Assembly (NCBI GenBank): GCA_024692235.1
Contig: JAILMW010000002.1
Span: 1 to 64,000 of the forward strand
DNA length: 64,000 bases
Reading direction: 5' to 3'
From: Saccharofermentans sp.
Lineage (GTDB): Bacteria > Bacillota > Clostridia > Saccharofermentanales > Saccharofermentanaceae
Shown here: positions 18,220 to 26,927 of the stretch, piece after piece
Layout of the letters: each line of letters begins with the position of its first letter
Numbering within the stretch: position 1 is the stretch's first letter
Made by a program: the position numbers and the translations under genes
The notes under the pieces: model-generated
The model's input: the letters and a program-made list of their open reading frames with translations, nothing else
Told to the model about the DNA's origin: nothing
Databases searched by the model: none

Positions 18220-19410
18220 TCAGAGAGCTGTTCTGTGCTCGATGCCAAGATCTTCTGCAACCTTGAAGAATGCTTCTCTTGAACCTCTTATGGTCTTCTC
18301 GGATACGCAGAAAGCAAGTCTGCAGTAACCTTCTCCCGAGAAGCTCTTACCGGGAACAAGAAGAAGGTTGTACTTAGCACAAGCTGCTGCGAAGTCAGCA
18401 TCGCTCATTCCCTTGGGTGTATTCATGAAGATATAAAGTGCTCCACCGGGCTTAACTGCATCAAAGCCTGCATCTACGATGTTGGAATATAGAAGATTTC
18501 TTCTGTGCTCGTAGTTTGCTACGTCTACCTTAGCGTAAAGAGACTTCTCTATTACCTTCTGCCAGATGGCGGGAGCATTAACGCTTCCCAAAGTCCTGTT
18601 GGAAAGTACGATAGCACCTGTAAGGTCTTCATAGTCAGCATTTCGAGGAGATACAAGAGTGTAGCCTATTCTCTCTCCGGGAAGGGAAAGGGATTTACTC
18701 CAGGAGAAGCATATAACAAGGTTATCGATATAGGAAAGAGCAGCAGGAACCGTTGCTCCGTCGTACACTAGGTCGATATAAGGCTCATCGGAGATAACGT
18801 GTATGACGTGATCCTTGGACTTAAGAAGGTCATTTAATCCCTTAAGGAGCTCTGCGGGATAGATAACTCCGGAAGGATTGTTGGGAGAATTAATGATTAT
18901 CGCCTTTGTCCTGGATGTTATAGCTTCATCGATCTTCTTAATGTCGGGTATGAAGTCGTCGCCTGTTGCCACCTTAACGATCTTACCGCCGTGATTATCT
19001 ACATAGTTGTTGTATTCCATGAAGTAGGGGCAGAGTACGATGACTTCGTCTCCGGGATCTAAGAGGGAGTGAAGAACGTCGTTCATGGCTGCTGCGGCTC
19101 CTACCGTCATGCAGATAGCATCGGAAGTAACTTCTACGCCTGATTCCTCGCTTCTCTTCTTTGCGATGATGCTCCTTGTGGACTCATATCCGCTGTTGCT
19201 CATGTAGCCGTGCATACCGGGAGTGGGATTAACAGCGAGATCGACAAGAGCTTCCGCCACTTCGTGAGGGGGCTCTAAGTCGGGATTACCAATGGAGAAG
19301 TCGAATACCTTATCTTCTCCGTATATTGCTTTGAGGCGATTGCCTTCTTCAAACATCTTTCTTATCGCAGAACCGCCTGCGAGCTTTGCTTTGATATTCT
19401 TTGAGATCAT
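18220..19410 (-). CDS. pyridoxal-phosphate-dependent aminotransferase, class I
   Basis: A 396-residue fold-type I aminotransferase of the AspC/AAT-like group. Motifs include SIGNPDLEPP near the N-terminus, NSPNNPSGVIYP, SDEPYIDLVYDG and the PLP lysine in SWSKSLSLPGERIGY; the conserved C-terminal arginine region is GYCRLAFCV. The amino donor cannot be fixed by eye; aspartate or aromatic/branched-chain activity would fit the neighbourhood. On its own strand AAGGAG lies eight bases before the ATG. It is transcribed divergently from the membrane protein at 19503, and the shared AT-rich gap holds TATAAT on both strands. Confidence 0.9.
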   Translation of the reverse strand: MISKNIKAKLAGGSAIRKMFEEGNRLKAIYGEDKVFDFSIGNPDLEPPHEVAEALVDLAVNPTPGMHGYMSNSGYESTRSIIAKKRSEESGVEVTSDAICMTVGAAAAMNDVLHSLLDPGDEVIVLCPYFMEYNNYVDNHGGKIVKVATGDDFIPDIKKIDEAITSRTKAIIINSPNNPSGVIYPAELLKGLNDLLKSKDHVIHVISDEPYIDLVYDGATVPAALSYIDNLVICFSWSKSLSLPGERIGYTLVSPRNADYEDLTGAIVLSNRTLGSVNAPAIWQKVIEKSLYAKVDVANYEHRRNLLYSNIVDAGFDAVKPGGALYIFMNTPKGMSDADFAAACAKYNLLLVPGKSFSGEGYCRLAFCVSEKTIRGSREAFFKVAEDLGIEHRTAL

Positions 19411-19502
19411 GTCTTATATCTCCTTTATTATTCTTACCGCACTATTATACAACCTATTATTCAATATAGTATAATAAGCTTGGAATAAAGGGGGATCAGC
19501 TT

Positions 19503-20075
19503 ATGAGTAAGCTTCAGAAGGTTTATGTTGCCGTAATGGCCGTTATTTGCGCATTCGGTGTTATAGCGGTCGCATTCTTTAACAGTAAGCCGTATGTCTA
19601 TCCTTCAGGTTCGGTCATAGACGAGGAATACGTTAAAGCTCTGTCATGGAACTATGTCAAGGAAAACGGCTTTAAATTAGGGTTCTATATGGCAGCGATA
19701 CCTGTTATTCTTCTTATATATACCGTCATTTATCGTCTAAAAGGTATCTATATGGGTAAAAGAGCAAAGCTTACCTATGTTCTGCTGCCCACAGTTATTA
19801 TTTTAGGATTGTTTGCATTTCTTCCCGGTATGATAAGAGTAGGCTTAGGAAAGCCCGGAGCAGCGGTAGAGATCGTGACCGGTAAGAAGACAGGACATGA
19901 CAGGAAGGGCGGAACAAGTTACTATCTGGCGTTTGACGGCGGCAAGGTAGAGGTTCCCGATAACTGGTATGATCGATATAATATCGGTGATAAGCTGGTG
20001 GTAGTAAGAAGCGGCGGAGTGCCTCTTGAAGTACAGCAGCCTGAGGTATTTACGATATCTGATGATATGAGTTGA
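19503..20075 (+). CDS. membrane protein of unknown function
   Basis: Not recognised. The 190-residue product has three likely membrane helices (about residues 7-27, 58-78 and 92-112), an outside loop after the first, and a C-terminal soluble domain of about 75 residues (YYLAFDGGKVEVPDNWYDRY... DKLVVVRSGG) that looks like a small beta-barrel of the DUF3592 type. GGGGGATCAGCTT before the ATG gives a ribosome-binding site. A TATAAT at 19470-19475 is the likely -10 box. Confidence 0.7.
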   Translation: MSKLQKVYVAVMAVICAFGVIAVAFFNSKPYVYPSGSVIDEEYVKALSWNYVKENGFKLGFYMAAIPVILLIYTVIYRLKGIYMGKRAKLTYVLLPTVIILGLFAFLPGMIRVGLGKPGAAVEIVTGKKTGHDRKGGTSYYLAFDGGKVEVPDNWYDRYNIGDKLVVVRSGGVPLEVQQPEVFTISDDMS

Positions 20076-20083
20076 CAGAAGTG

Positions 20084-20112
20084 TTGACAAATCCTTGCTA
20101 TACGTATATCAT
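20084..20112 (+). promoter_or_regulatory. Strong promoter for infC-rpmI-rplT
   Basis: Consensus TTGACA (20084-20089), 17-base spacer, TATCAT (20107-20112). Confidence 0.75.
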
Positions 20113-20257
20113 TACGTAGTCAATTAAAGCAGAAATCCGTTTTCTCACCTTAAGCTTCGGCAAAGAGGTTCATAGCATGGATACAGAACTAACGACTCTG
20201 ATCAGTGTTTGGGAACGGATTTCACCGTTCTTTTTTTTTGGTCAGGAGGTGTTAAGT
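20113..20257 (+). ncRNA. L20-type leader with transcription attenuator upstream of infC
   Basis: A terminator hairpin GAACGG (20213-20218) / CCGTTC (20225-20230) is followed by nine T (20231-20239). Its left arm also lies inside AACGGATTTC (20214-20223), which is perfectly complementary to GAAATCCGTT at 20132-20141. The two pairings exclude each other, giving an antiterminator/terminator switch in the position where Bacillota carry the L20 leader, at which ribosomal protein L20 represses its own operon. The assignment to the L20 class is from position and logic, not from a model match. Confidence 0.7.
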
Positions 20258-20785
20258 ATCGCAAAGCCAAACAACGGTAATCAGATGATCAATGACGACA
20301 TCAAGTTCGATAAGGTCAGACTGATCGACGCAGACGGACAAATGGTTGGAGTTGTCGACCTTGCAGTAGCAAAGAAGGCAGCTGAAGATGCGGATCTGGA
20401 TCTTGTTTGTATTTCTCCTAATCCCGAGAATCCTGTTTGTAAGGTAATGGACTACGGTAAGTTCCTTTTTGAGCAGGGCAAGAGAGAGAAGGAAGCAAGG
20501 AAGAAGCAGAAAGAGACCGAGACCAAAGAGATCGGAATCAAGCTCACTACAGATGTCCACGACATCGAGGTCAAGCAGAAGGCCGTGATCAAGTTCCTTA
20601 AGAACGGTGACCGTGTAAAGATCAATATCAGATTCCGCGGCCGTGAGATGGCATACCAGCAGCAGGGCTTTGGCGTAATGGAGAAGTTCGCTGAAGGTAT
20701 CGAAGAGTACGGACAGATTGACAAGCAGCCGAAGATCGAGGGTAGAAACATGGTAATGTACCTCGTTCCGAAGAAGACAAAGTAA
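20258..20785 (+). CDS. infC: translation initiation factor IF-3, probable ATC start codon
   Basis: IF-3 binds the 30S subunit and proofreads initiator tRNA and start codon. Both domains are present: the N-domain (NDDIKFDKVRLIDADG...) and the C-domain (IKLTTDVHDIEVKQK...NIRFRGREM...GRNMVMYLVPKK). No ATG or GTG sits at the right distance from the perfect AGGAGGT at 20244-20250. An ATC at 20258 is seven bases after it and gives the usual N-terminus. infC genes are known for non-canonical start codons that let IF-3 repress itself. Other options are ATG 20285 (no ribosome-binding site) or ATG 20177, which would translate through the terminator T-run. It is followed by rpmI and rplT. Confidence 0.93.
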   Translation: MAKPNNGNQMINDDIKFDKVRLIDADGQMVGVVDLAVAKKAAEDADLDLVCISPNPENPVCKVMDYGKFLFEQGKREKEARKKQKETETKEIGIKLTTDVHDIEVKQKAVIKFLKNGDRVKINIRFRGREMAYQQQGFGVMEKFAEGIEEYGQIDKQPKIEGRNMVMYLVPKKTK

Positions 20786-20807
20786 TTAATTACAGGAGGA
20801 CATAATA

Positions 20808-21005
20808 ATGCCTAAGCAGAAGACACACAGCTCATCAAAGAAGAGATTCAAAGTTACAGGTACCGGTAAGGTTTTGTATGCACAGGCTTTCCGCCGTCAT
20901 ATCCTCTCCAAGAGACCTACTAAGAGAATGAGACATCTTCGTCACAGCGCAGTTGCATCCGAGGCTAACGCTAAGGTAATCAGAAAGATGATCCCTTACG
21001 CATAA
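20808..21005 (+). CDS. rpmI: 50S ribosomal protein L35
   Basis: A 65-residue basic protein with the L35 signature (PKQKTHSSSKKRFKVTGTGK, then RRHILSKRPTKRMRHLR). GGAGG precedes the ATG. Its position between infC and rplT is universal in Bacillota. Confidence 0.98.
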   Translation: MPKQKTHSSSKKRFKVTGTGKVLYAQAFRRHILSKRPTKRMRHLRHSAVASEANAKVIRKMIPYA

Positions 21006-21052
21006 TAGCGTATATCACTTTAAGTATTCACATTCTTTAGGAGGAAAAATAA

Positions 21053-21406
21053 ATGTCTAGAGTTAAGAGAGGTATTCGTACCAGAGCACGTCATCATAAG
21101 ATCATCAAGCAGGCTAAGGGTTACTTCGGTAAGAAGAGCAAGCTTTTCAAGGTTGCTAACCAGGCTGTACTTAAGTCCGGTAGCTATGCATATCGTGACA
21201 GAAGACAGAAGAAGAGGGATTTCAGAAAGCTCTGGATCGCTCGTATCAACGCAGCAGCTCGTCAGAATGGCCTTTCCTACAGCAAGTTCATGAACGGCCT
21301 CAAGGTTGCAGGTGTTGAGCTTGACCGTAAGGTTCTTTCCGATATCGCTATCACAGATCCCAAGGCTTTCGCAGCTCTTGTAGAGCAGGCTAAGGCAGCT
21401 CTCTGA
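21053..21406 (+). CDS. rplT: 50S ribosomal protein L20
   Basis: A 117-residue L20: a long basic N-terminal helix ([52 protein letters not shown]) and the compact C-terminal domain. It is needed for 50S assembly. In Bacillota it also binds the leader of its own operon to cause attenuation, matching the switch seen upstream of infC. AGGAGGA precedes the ATG and a terminator follows. Confidence 0.98.
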   Translation: MSRVKRGIRTRARHHKIIKQAKGYFGKKSKLFKVANQAVLKSGSYAYRDRRQKKRDFRKLWIARINAAARQNGLSYSKFMNGLKVAGVELDRKVLSDIAITDPKAFAALVEQAKAAL

Positions 21407-21437
21407 TATCGTAAAAATATCAACAAAATACATAAAC

Positions 21438-21465
21438 AGGATGTCTCACATGAGGCATCCTTTTT
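21438..21465 (+). terminator. Rho-independent terminator after rplT
   Basis: AGGATGTCTCA (21438-21448) pairs with TGAGGCATCCT (21451-21461), followed by T. A TATAAT at 21469-21474 right behind it may be the -10 of the next gene. Confidence 0.85.
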
Positions 21466-21501
21466 GTATATAATCGGGTGAATATAAGAGGGAGCAGGAC
21501 G

Positions 21502-22368
21502 ATGAGATATAACGAAGAATGGGTCAATAACTTCCATTGCATAATCAATACGGAACAGCGTATGAGTTCAAAAGAGCTGCTGGCACAATATAAGCTTCAA
21601 AGACAGTCCCGTTCGGGTCAGTCAGATCAGTCTTCCATATTCGGAATGCAATATTCTGTGGGAAGGTCTGCAGGTCTTCGTCTGTTCATTTACATCATGG
21701 GTATCCTGTTAAGTGTTGCTGCAGTAGTTCTGACTGCAATCTATGCCTCTGACAGGTCTTATCTTGATGTTGTTTCCATCTTTCTCGGAATAGGAACGGC
21801 CGCGTTGCTCGCTTGTGTATCCGGCATTATCTCTGTCGTTCTTAAGCATATGGCTCATATGGATCCTGTTAAGTACAAGGTGTTGCCCTTTATTGGATTT
21901 GTCTCATCCGGAGTTCTCGTTGTTGTAGGATTGGCCTGCCAGTCAGAGGATATCGTCGGATGGCTCAAGGCTACGCTCATAGTGATCTTTCTTTTTATCG
22001 TCGTATTCTTTATATCTGCACTGTTCCTGGTACTTACCGAGAGGAAAAGGGTATATACGAAGGCAGTTGAAGCTGTCTGCACAGGCTATGTAAGATATGT
22101 ATCCAAGGACAAGACCATGGATTCGGATCAGCCTGACTATCGTGTAAGTATCTCTCCCATATTCGAGTACGATTCCGTAAAGGTCTGCTACGATACGTTC
22201 TCTCCCAGGATCAATTCAGATATCCCTATGGGCGCAAAGGTATTCCTGCATCTGGGAGACGAAGATAAGTATATGGTACAGCCTGAGCTTAAGATCCGCG
22301 TCACTGCCTTCAGCATAGTCGCAGTCTGCTTTCTTATTGCTGCAATAGCATTGGCCTTATTGTTATAA
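21502..22368 (+). CDS. multi-pass membrane protein of unknown function
   Basis: Not recognised. A 288-residue product with a 60-residue hydrophilic N-terminus, four clustered helices (about 60-85, 90-115, 128-147, 152-176), a soluble domain of about 85 residues (FEYDSVKVCYDTFSPRI...GAKVFLHLGDEDKYMV) that resembles the DUF3592 beta domain, and a final hydrophobic helix at the C-terminus. It shares this overall plan (helices plus a small beta domain) with the gene at 19503. The frame is open from 21478, but GAGGGAG at 21488-21494 supports the ATG at 21502. Confidence 0.7.
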   Translation: MRYNEEWVNNFHCIINTEQRMSSKELLAQYKLQRQSRSGQSDQSSIFGMQYSVGRSAGLRLFIYIMGILLSVAAVVLTAIYASDRSYLDVVSIFLGIGTAALLACVSGIISVVLKHMAHMDPVKYKVLPFIGFVSSGVLVVVGLACQSEDIVGWLKATLIVIFLFIVVFFISALFLVLTERKRVYTKAVEAVCTGYVRYVSKDKTMDSDQPDYRVSISPIFEYDSVKVCYDTFSPRINSDIPMGAKVFLHLGDEDKYMVQPELKIRVTAFSIVAVCFLIAAIALALLL

Positions 22369-22395
22369 TCCTTGTATTATTGTATCCTTGTACCT

Positions 22396-23181
22396 ATGGA
22401 AGTTATAAGGAGCAAGGACAACCCCAAAGTTAAGAGATTCGCACTTCTTCACGACAGGAAGAAGGCTGCTAAGGAGGGACTCGTGTTCATCGAAGGCATG
22501 AGGATCTGCGAAGATGCCCTTATGTCCGGAGTAGTGCCCGTATCCTTTGTATATTCTGAAGACAGGGTCGATCTTGCTTCTTCCTGGATAGAGCGCTACA
22601 ACATCTCCTGCGAGATCGTATGCGTTACCTCTGAGTGCTTTTCAAAGATAGCTTCTACAGTCAATCCTCAGGGTGTCGCATTAGTTGCGAGTATCCCTGA
22701 TATGAAGATAGAGATACCCCGAAGGGCAGACGGTAAGGACATATTCGTGGTCCTTGAGAACCTGCAGGATCCGGGCAATCTGGGAACGATAATAAGGCTT
22801 GCCGATGCATTCGACTTTAATGCAGTCATAATGACCAAGAACTGTGCGGATCCTTATAATGAGAAGGTCTTAAGATCTTCGATGGGTTCTGTATGGCATA
22901 TTCCTCTGATCGTAAGGGAAGATGCGGAAGTAATTACTTCCGAGCTTAACTCGATGGGAGTGGATACAATAGCATGCGACCTTAAGGGTGATCTTCTTGA
23001 GAAGGCGGATCTTAAGCTTCCGGCCGCTTATTACATAGGAAACGAGGGCGCAGGTCTTCGTACTGAGACATCTTCTCTTTGTACATCTAAGATCAAGATC
23101 CCCATGCCGGGTAAGGCGGAGTCTTTGAATGCCGCTTCCGCAGCCTCGATCATAGGTTATGTTCTTGCAAGTTTGAGATAA
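22396..23181 (+). CDS. TrmH/SpoU family RNA 2'-O-methyltransferase
   Basis: SPOUT-class methyltransferase of 261 residues. The N-terminal substrate-binding domain (VIRSKDNPKVKRFALLHDRKK) resembles RlmB/TsnR-like rRNA enzymes. The three SpoU motifs are in the C-terminal half: ENLQDPGNLGTIIRLADAF, YYIGNEGAGL, and IPMPGKAESLNAASAASI, forming the knotted SAM site. The target is probably a 23S rRNA ribose 2'-OH; rRNA versus tRNA cannot be decided here. The frame opens at 22372, but homologues begin near MEVIRSKDNP, so ATG 22396 is used. No ribosome-binding site is visible. A TGT-TATAAT at 22361-22369 may be the promoter. Confidence 0.88.
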   Translation: MEVIRSKDNPKVKRFALLHDRKKAAKEGLVFIEGMRICEDALMSGVVPVSFVYSEDRVDLASSWIERYNISCEIVCVTSECFSKIASTVNPQGVALVASIPDMKIEIPRRADGKDIFVVLENLQDPGNLGTIIRLADAFDFNAVIMTKNCADPYNEKVLRSSMGSVWHIPLIVREDAEVITSELNSMGVDTIACDLKGDLLEKADLKLPAAYYIGNEGAGLRTETSSLCTSKIKIPMPGKAESLNAASAASIIGYVLASLR

Positions 23182-23269
23182 GCTTCTGTCATTTTCACTA
23201 TTTATCTGTGTACCTGTCGGTTATTATTCGCTTTAATATTGAAATTTTGTCTTTGCGCTTATTCAAAAA

Positions 23270-23298
23270 TTGACAAAACCTACCGTCCTATTTATTAT
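23270..23298 (+). promoter_or_regulatory. Promoter for aconitase-citrate synthase
   Basis: Consensus TTGACA (23270-23275), 17-base spacer, TATTAT (23293-23298); start codon 35 bases downstream. Confidence 0.72.
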
Positions 23299-23332
23299 TT
23301 TAAAGATTATGTTTATTACGGAGGTTTGCACA

Positions 23333-25267
23333 ATGGGTTTGACTATTTCGCAGAAGATCATTAAAGAGCATTTGCTTTCAGGTGAGATGAAGGCAGGAGA
23401 AGAGGTCTCCATCAGAATCGACCAGACTCTCACACAGGATTCTACGGGTACAATGGCATACCTTCAGTTCGAGGCATTGGGCATCGATCAGGTTAAGACG
23501 AAGCTTTCCGTGGCTTATATCGACCACAATATGCTTCAGTCCGGATTCGAGAATGCCGATGACCACAAATATATCCAGACAGTAACAAATAAGCACGGTA
23601 TCAGATTCAGCCGTCCCGGTAATGGTGTTTGCCACCAGGTTCATATTGAGAGATTCGGTGTTCCCGGTCAGACTCTTCTCGGATCTGACTCTCATACACC
23701 CACATGCGGCGGTATCGGTATGCTCGCTATCGGCGCAGGCGGACTTGACGTAGCAGTCGCAATGGGCGGCGGACCTTACTACATCACAATGCCCAAGATG
23801 GTAAGAGTTACACTTAAGAACAAGCTTGCTCCCTGGACAACAGCTAAGGATATCATCCTTGAAGTTCTCCGCATCATGTCCGTTAAGGGCGGTGTAGGTA
23901 AGATCGTTGAGTATGCAGGTGACGGACTTGCATCCCTTACGGTTCCCGAGAGAGCTACTATCACAAACATGGGCGCTGAGCTTGGTGCTACAACATCTGT
24001 TTTCCCTTCTGATGAAGTAACAAAGGCTTTCCTTAAGGCACAGGGAAGAGAAGAAGTATGGACAGAGCTTAAGCCTGACGCTGACGCTGTTTACGACGAG
24101 GAGATCGAGATCGATCTTTCCAAGCTCGTACCCCTTGTTGCTAAGCCTCATATGCCTGACCAGGTTGTAACAGTTAAGGAGATCGAGGGACTTAAGGTAG
24201 ACCAGTGCTGCATCGGTTCCTGCACAAACTCTTCGCTTTTCGATATGCTCAAGGTTGCAGCTATCCTCAAGGGTCATACGGTACATCCCGATGTATCTCT
24301 TGTAATCGCTCCCGGTTCAAAGCAGGTATTCAATATGCTCGCTGAGACAGGTGCTCTTGCAGATATGATCGAGGCAGGTGCTCGTATCATCGAGTGCGGA
24401 TGCGGTCCTTGTATCGGTATGGGTCAGTCTCCTAAGACAAATGCCGTATCCCTTAGAACAAATAACAGAAACTTCTACGGAAGATCCGGAACAAAGTCCG
24501 CTTCAATCTATCTTGTAAGCCCTGAGGTTGCAGCTGTTGCAGCTATCACAGGTGTTGTTACCAACCCTGCTGACTTCGGTGAACCCCCTGTAGTATCCAT
24601 GCCTGATTCCTTCAAGGTTAATGACAACATGGTTATCCTTCCTGCAGCAGATCCTTCTGATGTAGAGGTCGTAAGAGGTCCCAACATCAAGCCTTTCCCT
24701 GCACACCACGAGCTTGCTGATAATGTTGAAGGTAAGACACTTATCAAGGTTGAAGATAACATTACGACAGACCATATCATGCCTTCCAATGCGAAGCTTC
24801 TTCCTTACAGATCCAATATTCCTTATCTTGCAGATTACTGCCTCACACCTTGCGATGAGCAGTTCCCCGCAAGAGCTAAGGAGAATAACGGCGGATTTAT
24901 CATCGGCGGTGCCAACTACGGTCAGGGTTCTTCAAGAGAGCACGCTGCTCTTGCTCCTCTCCAGCTTGGTATCAAGGGTGTAATCGCTATCTCATTTGCA
25001 CGTATCCATCAGGCTAACCTTATCAACAACGGTATCCTTCCTCTTACATTTGCCGATGCTTCCGACTACGAGAAGATCGGTATGCTCGATGATCTTGTTA
25101 TCGAGAATGCAAGAGAGCAGGTAAAGGCTGCTGTAGATGGTAAGCCCGTAACAGTTAAGAATGCTACACAGGGTTATACATTCGAGACTAACCTTGTTAT
25201 CTCCGATCGTCAGGCAGGCATGCTTCTTGCAGGCGGTCTTCTTAACTACACAAGGGAGAATAACTGA
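23333..25267 (+). CDS. aconitate hydratase (short, Aquifex-type)
   Basis: Interconverts citrate and isocitrate through an intact 4Fe-4S cluster. The 644-residue length and gene order of domains match the shorter aconitase type found in many anaerobes rather than the 850-900 residue AcnA/AcnB. Cluster cysteines are in GSCTNSS and CGCGPCIG. Active-site loops include GSDSHTPTCGGIG, NNRNFYGR and the swivel-domain NYGQGSSREHAAL. ACGGAGG at 23319-23325 fixes the ATG at 23333. It is followed after 36 bases by citrate synthase, so the two likely share the strong promoter upstream. Isocitrate dehydrogenase is not in the window. Heavy codon bias implies high expression. Confidence 0.95.
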   Translation: MGLTISQKIIKEHLLSGEMKAGEEVSIRIDQTLTQDSTGTMAYLQFEALGIDQVKTKLSVAYIDHNMLQSGFENADDHKYIQTVTNKHGIRFSRPGNGVCHQVHIERFGVPGQTLLGSDSHTPTCGGIGMLAIGAGGLDVAVAMGGGPYYITMPKMVRVTLKNKLAPWTTAKDIILEVLRIMSVKGGVGKIVEYAGDGLASLTVPERATITNMGAELGATTSVFPSDEVTKAFLKAQGREEVWTELKPDADAVYDEEIEIDLSKLVPLVAKPHMPDQVVTVKEIEGLKVDQCCIGSCTNSSLFDMLKVAAILKGHTVHPDVSLVIAPGSKQVFNMLAETGALADMIEAGARIIECGCGPCIGMGQSPKTNAVSLRTNNRNFYGRSGTKSASIYLVSPEVAAVAAITGVVTNPADFGEPPVVSMPDSFKVNDNMVILPAADPSDVEVVRGPNIKPFPAHHELADNVEGKTLIKVEDNITTDHIMPSNAKLLPYRSNIPYLADYCLTPCDEQFPARAKENNGGFIIGGANYGQGSSREHAALAPLQLGIKGVIAISFARIHQANLINNGILPLTFADASDYEKIGMLDDLVIENAREQVKAAVDGKPVTVKNATQGYTFETNLVISDRQAGMLLAGGLLNYTRENN

Positions 25268-25303
25268 TAATTACTCTTCCTTTTTGAAAGGAGTGTCCTT
25301 CCA

Positions 25304-26668
25304 ATGGACAGTTATGAGAAAAAAGTGCTCCTCGGCAAGATTACCGAGGCAGCATCTACAAAATCACATATAAGCCCTGAGCTCTTTACAAAGTACGATG
25401 TAAAGAGGGGACTTCGTAATAACGACGGTACAGGCGTACTCGTAGGTCTTACGGAAGTCGGCGAAGTAATGAGTTATATCATCGACGACGCAGAGCGCGT
25501 ACCCGTTGAAGGTAAGCTCTTCTACCAGGGCTACGAGATCTCAGATCTTGTTAAGGGCTTCTACGGCAAGAGATTCGGCTATGAGGAGATAGCATTCCTT
25601 CTTCTTACAGGCGAACTTCCTACCGAAGGTGAGCTTAAGTCATTCAGAGAGCTTCTGTCAGACAGAAGACCTCTGCCTGACGGATTTACTGAGGATATGA
25701 TCCTTAAAGCTCCCAGCCCTGATGTCATGAATAAGCTTGCAAGAAGCGTTCTTGCACTTTATTCCTACGATGACGATCCCGAGACAAGGACAAAGGCTAA
25801 TATCGTAAGACAGTGCGTGGAGCTAATTGCAAGATTCCCCGTACTTATCTCATACGGTTATATGGCAAGAAGACACTATGTGGAGCATCAGAGCCTTTAT
25901 ATCCATGATCCCAGGCCCGAGTACAATACGGCCGAGAATATCCTTCACCTCATAAGACCTGACGGTGAGTTCAATGAACTTGAAGCAAGGATCCTTGACC
26001 TGGCGCTCGTACTTCATGCGGAGCATGGCGGCGGTAATAACTCTTCCTTTGTTACTCATGCAGTCTCATCTACGGGTTCTGATACATATTCCGTAATCGC
26101 AGCTGCCGTAGGTTCGCTCAAGGGCCCTCAGCACGGAGGCGCCAGCAATAAGGCTTATGCCATGATGAGGGAGATGAGCGAGGCTGTTAAGAACTGGAAG
26201 GATGACGGTCAGGTAAGAGATTATCTTTCCTCTATCCTTAAGAAGGAAGCATTCGACAGATCAGGTCTTATCTACGGCATCGGTCATGCGGTATATACGC
26301 TTTCCGATCCCAGAACGAGACTTCTTAAGCAGTATGCTAAGGAACTTGCCGTACAGACAGGCAAGGAGGATCTGTTCGAGCTCTACGAGAATGTTGAGCG
26401 TCTTGCACCTGATGTATTCCATGAGGTCAAGAAGAACGACAAGATCGTTTGTGCTAACGTAGACTACTATGCAGGATTTATTTATTCCATGCTCGGTATA
26501 CCGCCGGAGCTCTTCACGCCTATCTTTGCATCCGCAAGGATCGCAGGCTGGTCCGCTCACAGGATCGAGGAACTCGTATCCGGAGGAAGGATCTTACGAC
26601 CTGCATATAAGTGTGTATGCAAGAGAAGGGAATATACTCCCATGGATATCCGTAAGGACATGCTTTGA
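25304..26668 (+). CDS. citrate synthase
   Basis: Condenses acetyl-CoA and oxaloacetate to citrate. The 454-residue protein belongs to the type with an N-terminal extension of about 40 residues common in Clostridia. The catalytic regions are visible: HAEHGGGNNSSF, the substrate loop GPQHGGASNKAY, GIGHAVYTLSDPR and the C-terminal aspartate/arginine region FIYSMLGIPPELFTPIFASAR. The 2-methylcitrate reaction is an alternative for the family. AAAGGAG precedes the ATG. Together with aconitase it provides the first steps of an oxidative route to 2-oxoglutarate for glutamate synthesis. Confidence 0.94.
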   Translation: MDSYEKKVLLGKITEAASTKSHISPELFTKYDVKRGLRNNDGTGVLVGLTEVGEVMSYIIDDAERVPVEGKLFYQGYEISDLVKGFYGKRFGYEEIAFLLLTGELPTEGELKSFRELLSDRRPLPDGFTEDMILKAPSPDVMNKLARSVLALYSYDDDPETRTKANIVRQCVELIARFPVLISYGYMARRHYVEHQSLYIHDPRPEYNTAENILHLIRPDGEFNELEARILDLALVLHAEHGGGNNSSFVTHAVSSTGSDTYSVIAAAVGSLKGPQHGGASNKAYAMMREMSEAVKNWKDDGQVRDYLSSILKKEAFDRSGLIYGIGHAVYTLSDPRTRLLKQYAKELAVQTGKEDLFELYENVERLAPDVFHEVKKNDKIVCANVDYYAGFIYSMLGIPPELFTPIFASARIAGWSAHRIEELVSGGRILRPAYKCVCKRREYTPMDIRKDML

Positions 26669-26691
26669 TACAATTCTGATTACTGAAGAAG

Positions 26692-26725
26692 ATCCCATTC
26701 GGCATTCGTCGAGTGGGATTTTTTT
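26692..26725 (+). terminator. Rho-independent terminator after citrate synthase
   Basis: ATCCCATTCG (26692-26701) pairs with CGAGTGGGAT (26710-26719), then six T. The following 200 bases up to the next gene are AT-rich and hold an extended -10 TGC-TAAAAT at 26870-26878. Confidence 0.9.
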
Positions 26726-26927
26726 GCTTTTAGGAAACCTGAAATATTGCTCGGAGTATTCTAATCATTCTTTTTGTGTAAAATGACACTAATTTGCTTC
26801 GGTTACTGTGAGTTTTATAGAAGTTATATTGAATTATGTTAAATATACTTTATTTAATTACGGGGTATTTGCTAAAATAAACGCAATATGCCGAATAGGC
26901 AATAGAAACAATAGGGGAGGTTGTGAA

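Noticed and set aside
20177..20257. In-frame ATG upstream of infC with a fair ribosome-binding site, giving a longer IF-3
   Set aside because: The extra residues would be encoded by the attenuator, including the T-run as a phenylalanine run; the longer N-terminus is not seen in IF-3 proteins.
23378..24286. Long open frame (about 300 codons) antisense to aconitase
   Set aside because: Cysteine- and leucine-rich product with no motif; it results from the strong codon bias of the aconitase gene on the other strand.
26808..26927. Upstream extension of the surface protein
   Set aside because: The signal peptide and ribosome-binding site place the start at 26928; the extension lies in AT-rich promoter DNA.
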